6,545 nt of DNA, taken from positions 1 to 6,545 of the forward strand of contig CANBZE010000113.1 of NCBI GenBank assembly GCA_947373775.1, given 5' to 3'. Numbering within the stretch: position 1 is the stretch's first letter; every line of letters begins with the position of its first letter. Under the pieces are notes generated by a model that was not told the origin of the DNA, searched no databases, and saw only the letters and a program-made list of their open reading frames with translations. Source of the DNA: Alphaproteobacteria bacterium. Its GTDB lineage: Bacteria; Pseudomonadota; Alphaproteobacteria; Micropepsales; Micropepsaceae. The translations under genes and the position numbers were made by a program. This document shows positions 6,242 to 6,545 of this stretch, in pieces.

Positions 6242-6269
6242 CTACGCCACCAAGCAGGTTTCGTACTGA
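6219..6269 (+). pseudogene. pssA: Displaced original 3' end of pssA
   Basis: Read in the pssA frame, this fragment encodes AIYSHHPRYATKQVSY followed by TGA (6267-6269). It matches the present PssA C-terminus (AIYSHHPRYATKSVS) except for Gln in place of Ser and one extra Tyr. It has no start or ribosome-binding site and is not in frame with the current pssA, so it is a non-coding remnant. Its codons use C or G or T at third positions (CGC, TAC, GCC, ACC), closer to the habit of the rest of pssA than the end now in use. Confidence 0.65.
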
Positions 6270-6283
6270 CCAAAAGCCATGCG

Positions 6284-6313
6284 GGCCCACGCGGCGAATT
6301 CGCCGCGTGAGCC
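6284..6313. terminator. Strong hairpin between convergent genes, possible bidirectional terminator
   Basis: Bases 6288-6309 form a perfect 22-bp palindrome centred on GAATTC. GGC (6284-6286) and GCC (6311-6313) extend the stem across one mismatch. It lies between the displaced pssA stop (6269) and the stop of the convergent gene (6341-6339), a natural terminator position. No T-run follows directly on either strand; the nearest is TTTT about 10 bases past it on the - strand. A dyad binding site is the alternative. Confidence 0.45.
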
Positions 6314-6338
6314 GCGCTTGGGCAAAGCTGTCTGCTGA

Positions 6339-6545
6339 TTACTTGCTGGGCGCGACCGGCGCGAACCCGCCCATCAACCGGTTCTGGAAAGGACCAGGCT
6401 GGCTGGGATTGGACTGGAAGCTCTGGTTGTAGCTGTTGTAGGTGGGGCCGTTCTCGGCGCTGCCGCCGGTGGCCAGATGCACTTGGCCATAATCGCCGCC
6501 GCCACCACCGCCGCCACCGCCGTCACCGCCGCCGACACCGCCGCT
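6339..6545 (-). CDS. C-terminal end of a glycine-rich protein of unknown function (5' end outside window)
   Basis: The - strand frame is open from the right edge (6545) to TAA at 6341-6339, giving 68 residues. It begins SGGVGGGD, continues with nine consecutive glycines, then DYGQVHLATGGSAENG, and ends in a Tyr/Asn/Gln/Ser/Pro-rich tail with FQNRLMGGFAPVAPSK at the C-terminus. Synonymous alternation of GGC and GGT in the glycine tract, and clean non-repetitive coding sequence after it, support a real coding frame rather than noise. The composition suggests a flexible linker plus disordered tail, as in some secreted or envelope proteins. No domain is visible and I do not recognise the protein. 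It faces pssA convergently, so it belongs to another transcription unit. Confidence 0.7.
   Translation of the reverse strand, partial: SGGVGGGDGGGGGGGGGDYGQVHLATGGSAENGPTYNSYNQSFQSNPSQPGPFQNRLMGGFAPVAPSK
6494..6545. repeat. GCC/ACC-rich trinucleotide tract encoding polyglycine
   Basis: The + strand shows nearly uninterrupted CCG/CCA triplets (glycine codons on the - strand) up to the window edge. Tracts like this can change length by slippage in whole codons without breaking the frame. The full extent lies outside the window. Confidence 0.6.

Noticed and set aside
6098..6310. Small + strand open frame spanning the pssA end and the insert (70 codons)
   Set aside because: It has no ribosome-binding site, overlaps pssA out of frame, and exists only because the repeat insert and palindrome happen to be open in that frame.

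Overview
The window is GC-rich, gene-dense DNA that looks alphaproteobacterial. The main grounds are the short phosphatidylserine decarboxylase with an F-G-S-R cleavage site, the integral-membrane CDP-alcohol type of phosphatidylserine synthase directly behind it, and two kup potassium transporter genes in tandem. I cannot name the genus from sequence alone.

Layout. Positions 1-3043 (+) hold two Kup-type K+ uptake transporters head to tail. The first is cut by the left edge of the window and lacks roughly its first 240 residues; the second is complete (624 aa). They are 10 bases apart and joined by a four-codon mini-ORF that overlaps the stop of one and the TTG start of the other. A strong ~100-bp imperfect palindrome (3048-3147) separates them from a convergent rlmI-type 23S rRNA methyltransferase gene (3158-4327, -). 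A short divergent promoter region (4328-4409) leads into a tight + strand operon: a 98-aa protein of unknown function (4410-4706), psd (4703-5350, overlapping by 4 bases) and pssA (from 5356, 5 bases further). PssA makes phosphatidylserine from CDP-diacylglycerol and serine, and Psd decarboxylates it to phosphatidylethanolamine, so the operon encodes the two-step branch for this major membrane lipid.

The most unusual part is the 3' end of pssA. A 25-bp stretch of its last codons (6116-6140) is repeated exactly 101 bp downstream (6217-6241), followed by a second, displaced version of the gene's end. The two ends encode nearly the same peptide (RYATKSVS versus RYATKQVSY) but differ mostly at synonymous third positions. 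To the left of the second copy, similarity stops abruptly. This is the signature left when an integrative element inserts inside the 3' end of a protein gene and supplies its own replacement end, as described for e14 and phage 21 in E. coli icd. Only 101 bp lies between the repeats, so it would be a mini-element or a deletion scar. Beyond it lie a 22-bp perfect palindrome (6288-6309) and the 3' end of a convergent gene (6339-6545, -) for a protein with a polyglycine tract and a Gly/Asn/Gln/Pro-rich tail.

No tRNA, rRNA, CRISPR array or complete insertion sequence was seen. Apart from the repeat and attachment-like structures, the genes are ordinary core functions.
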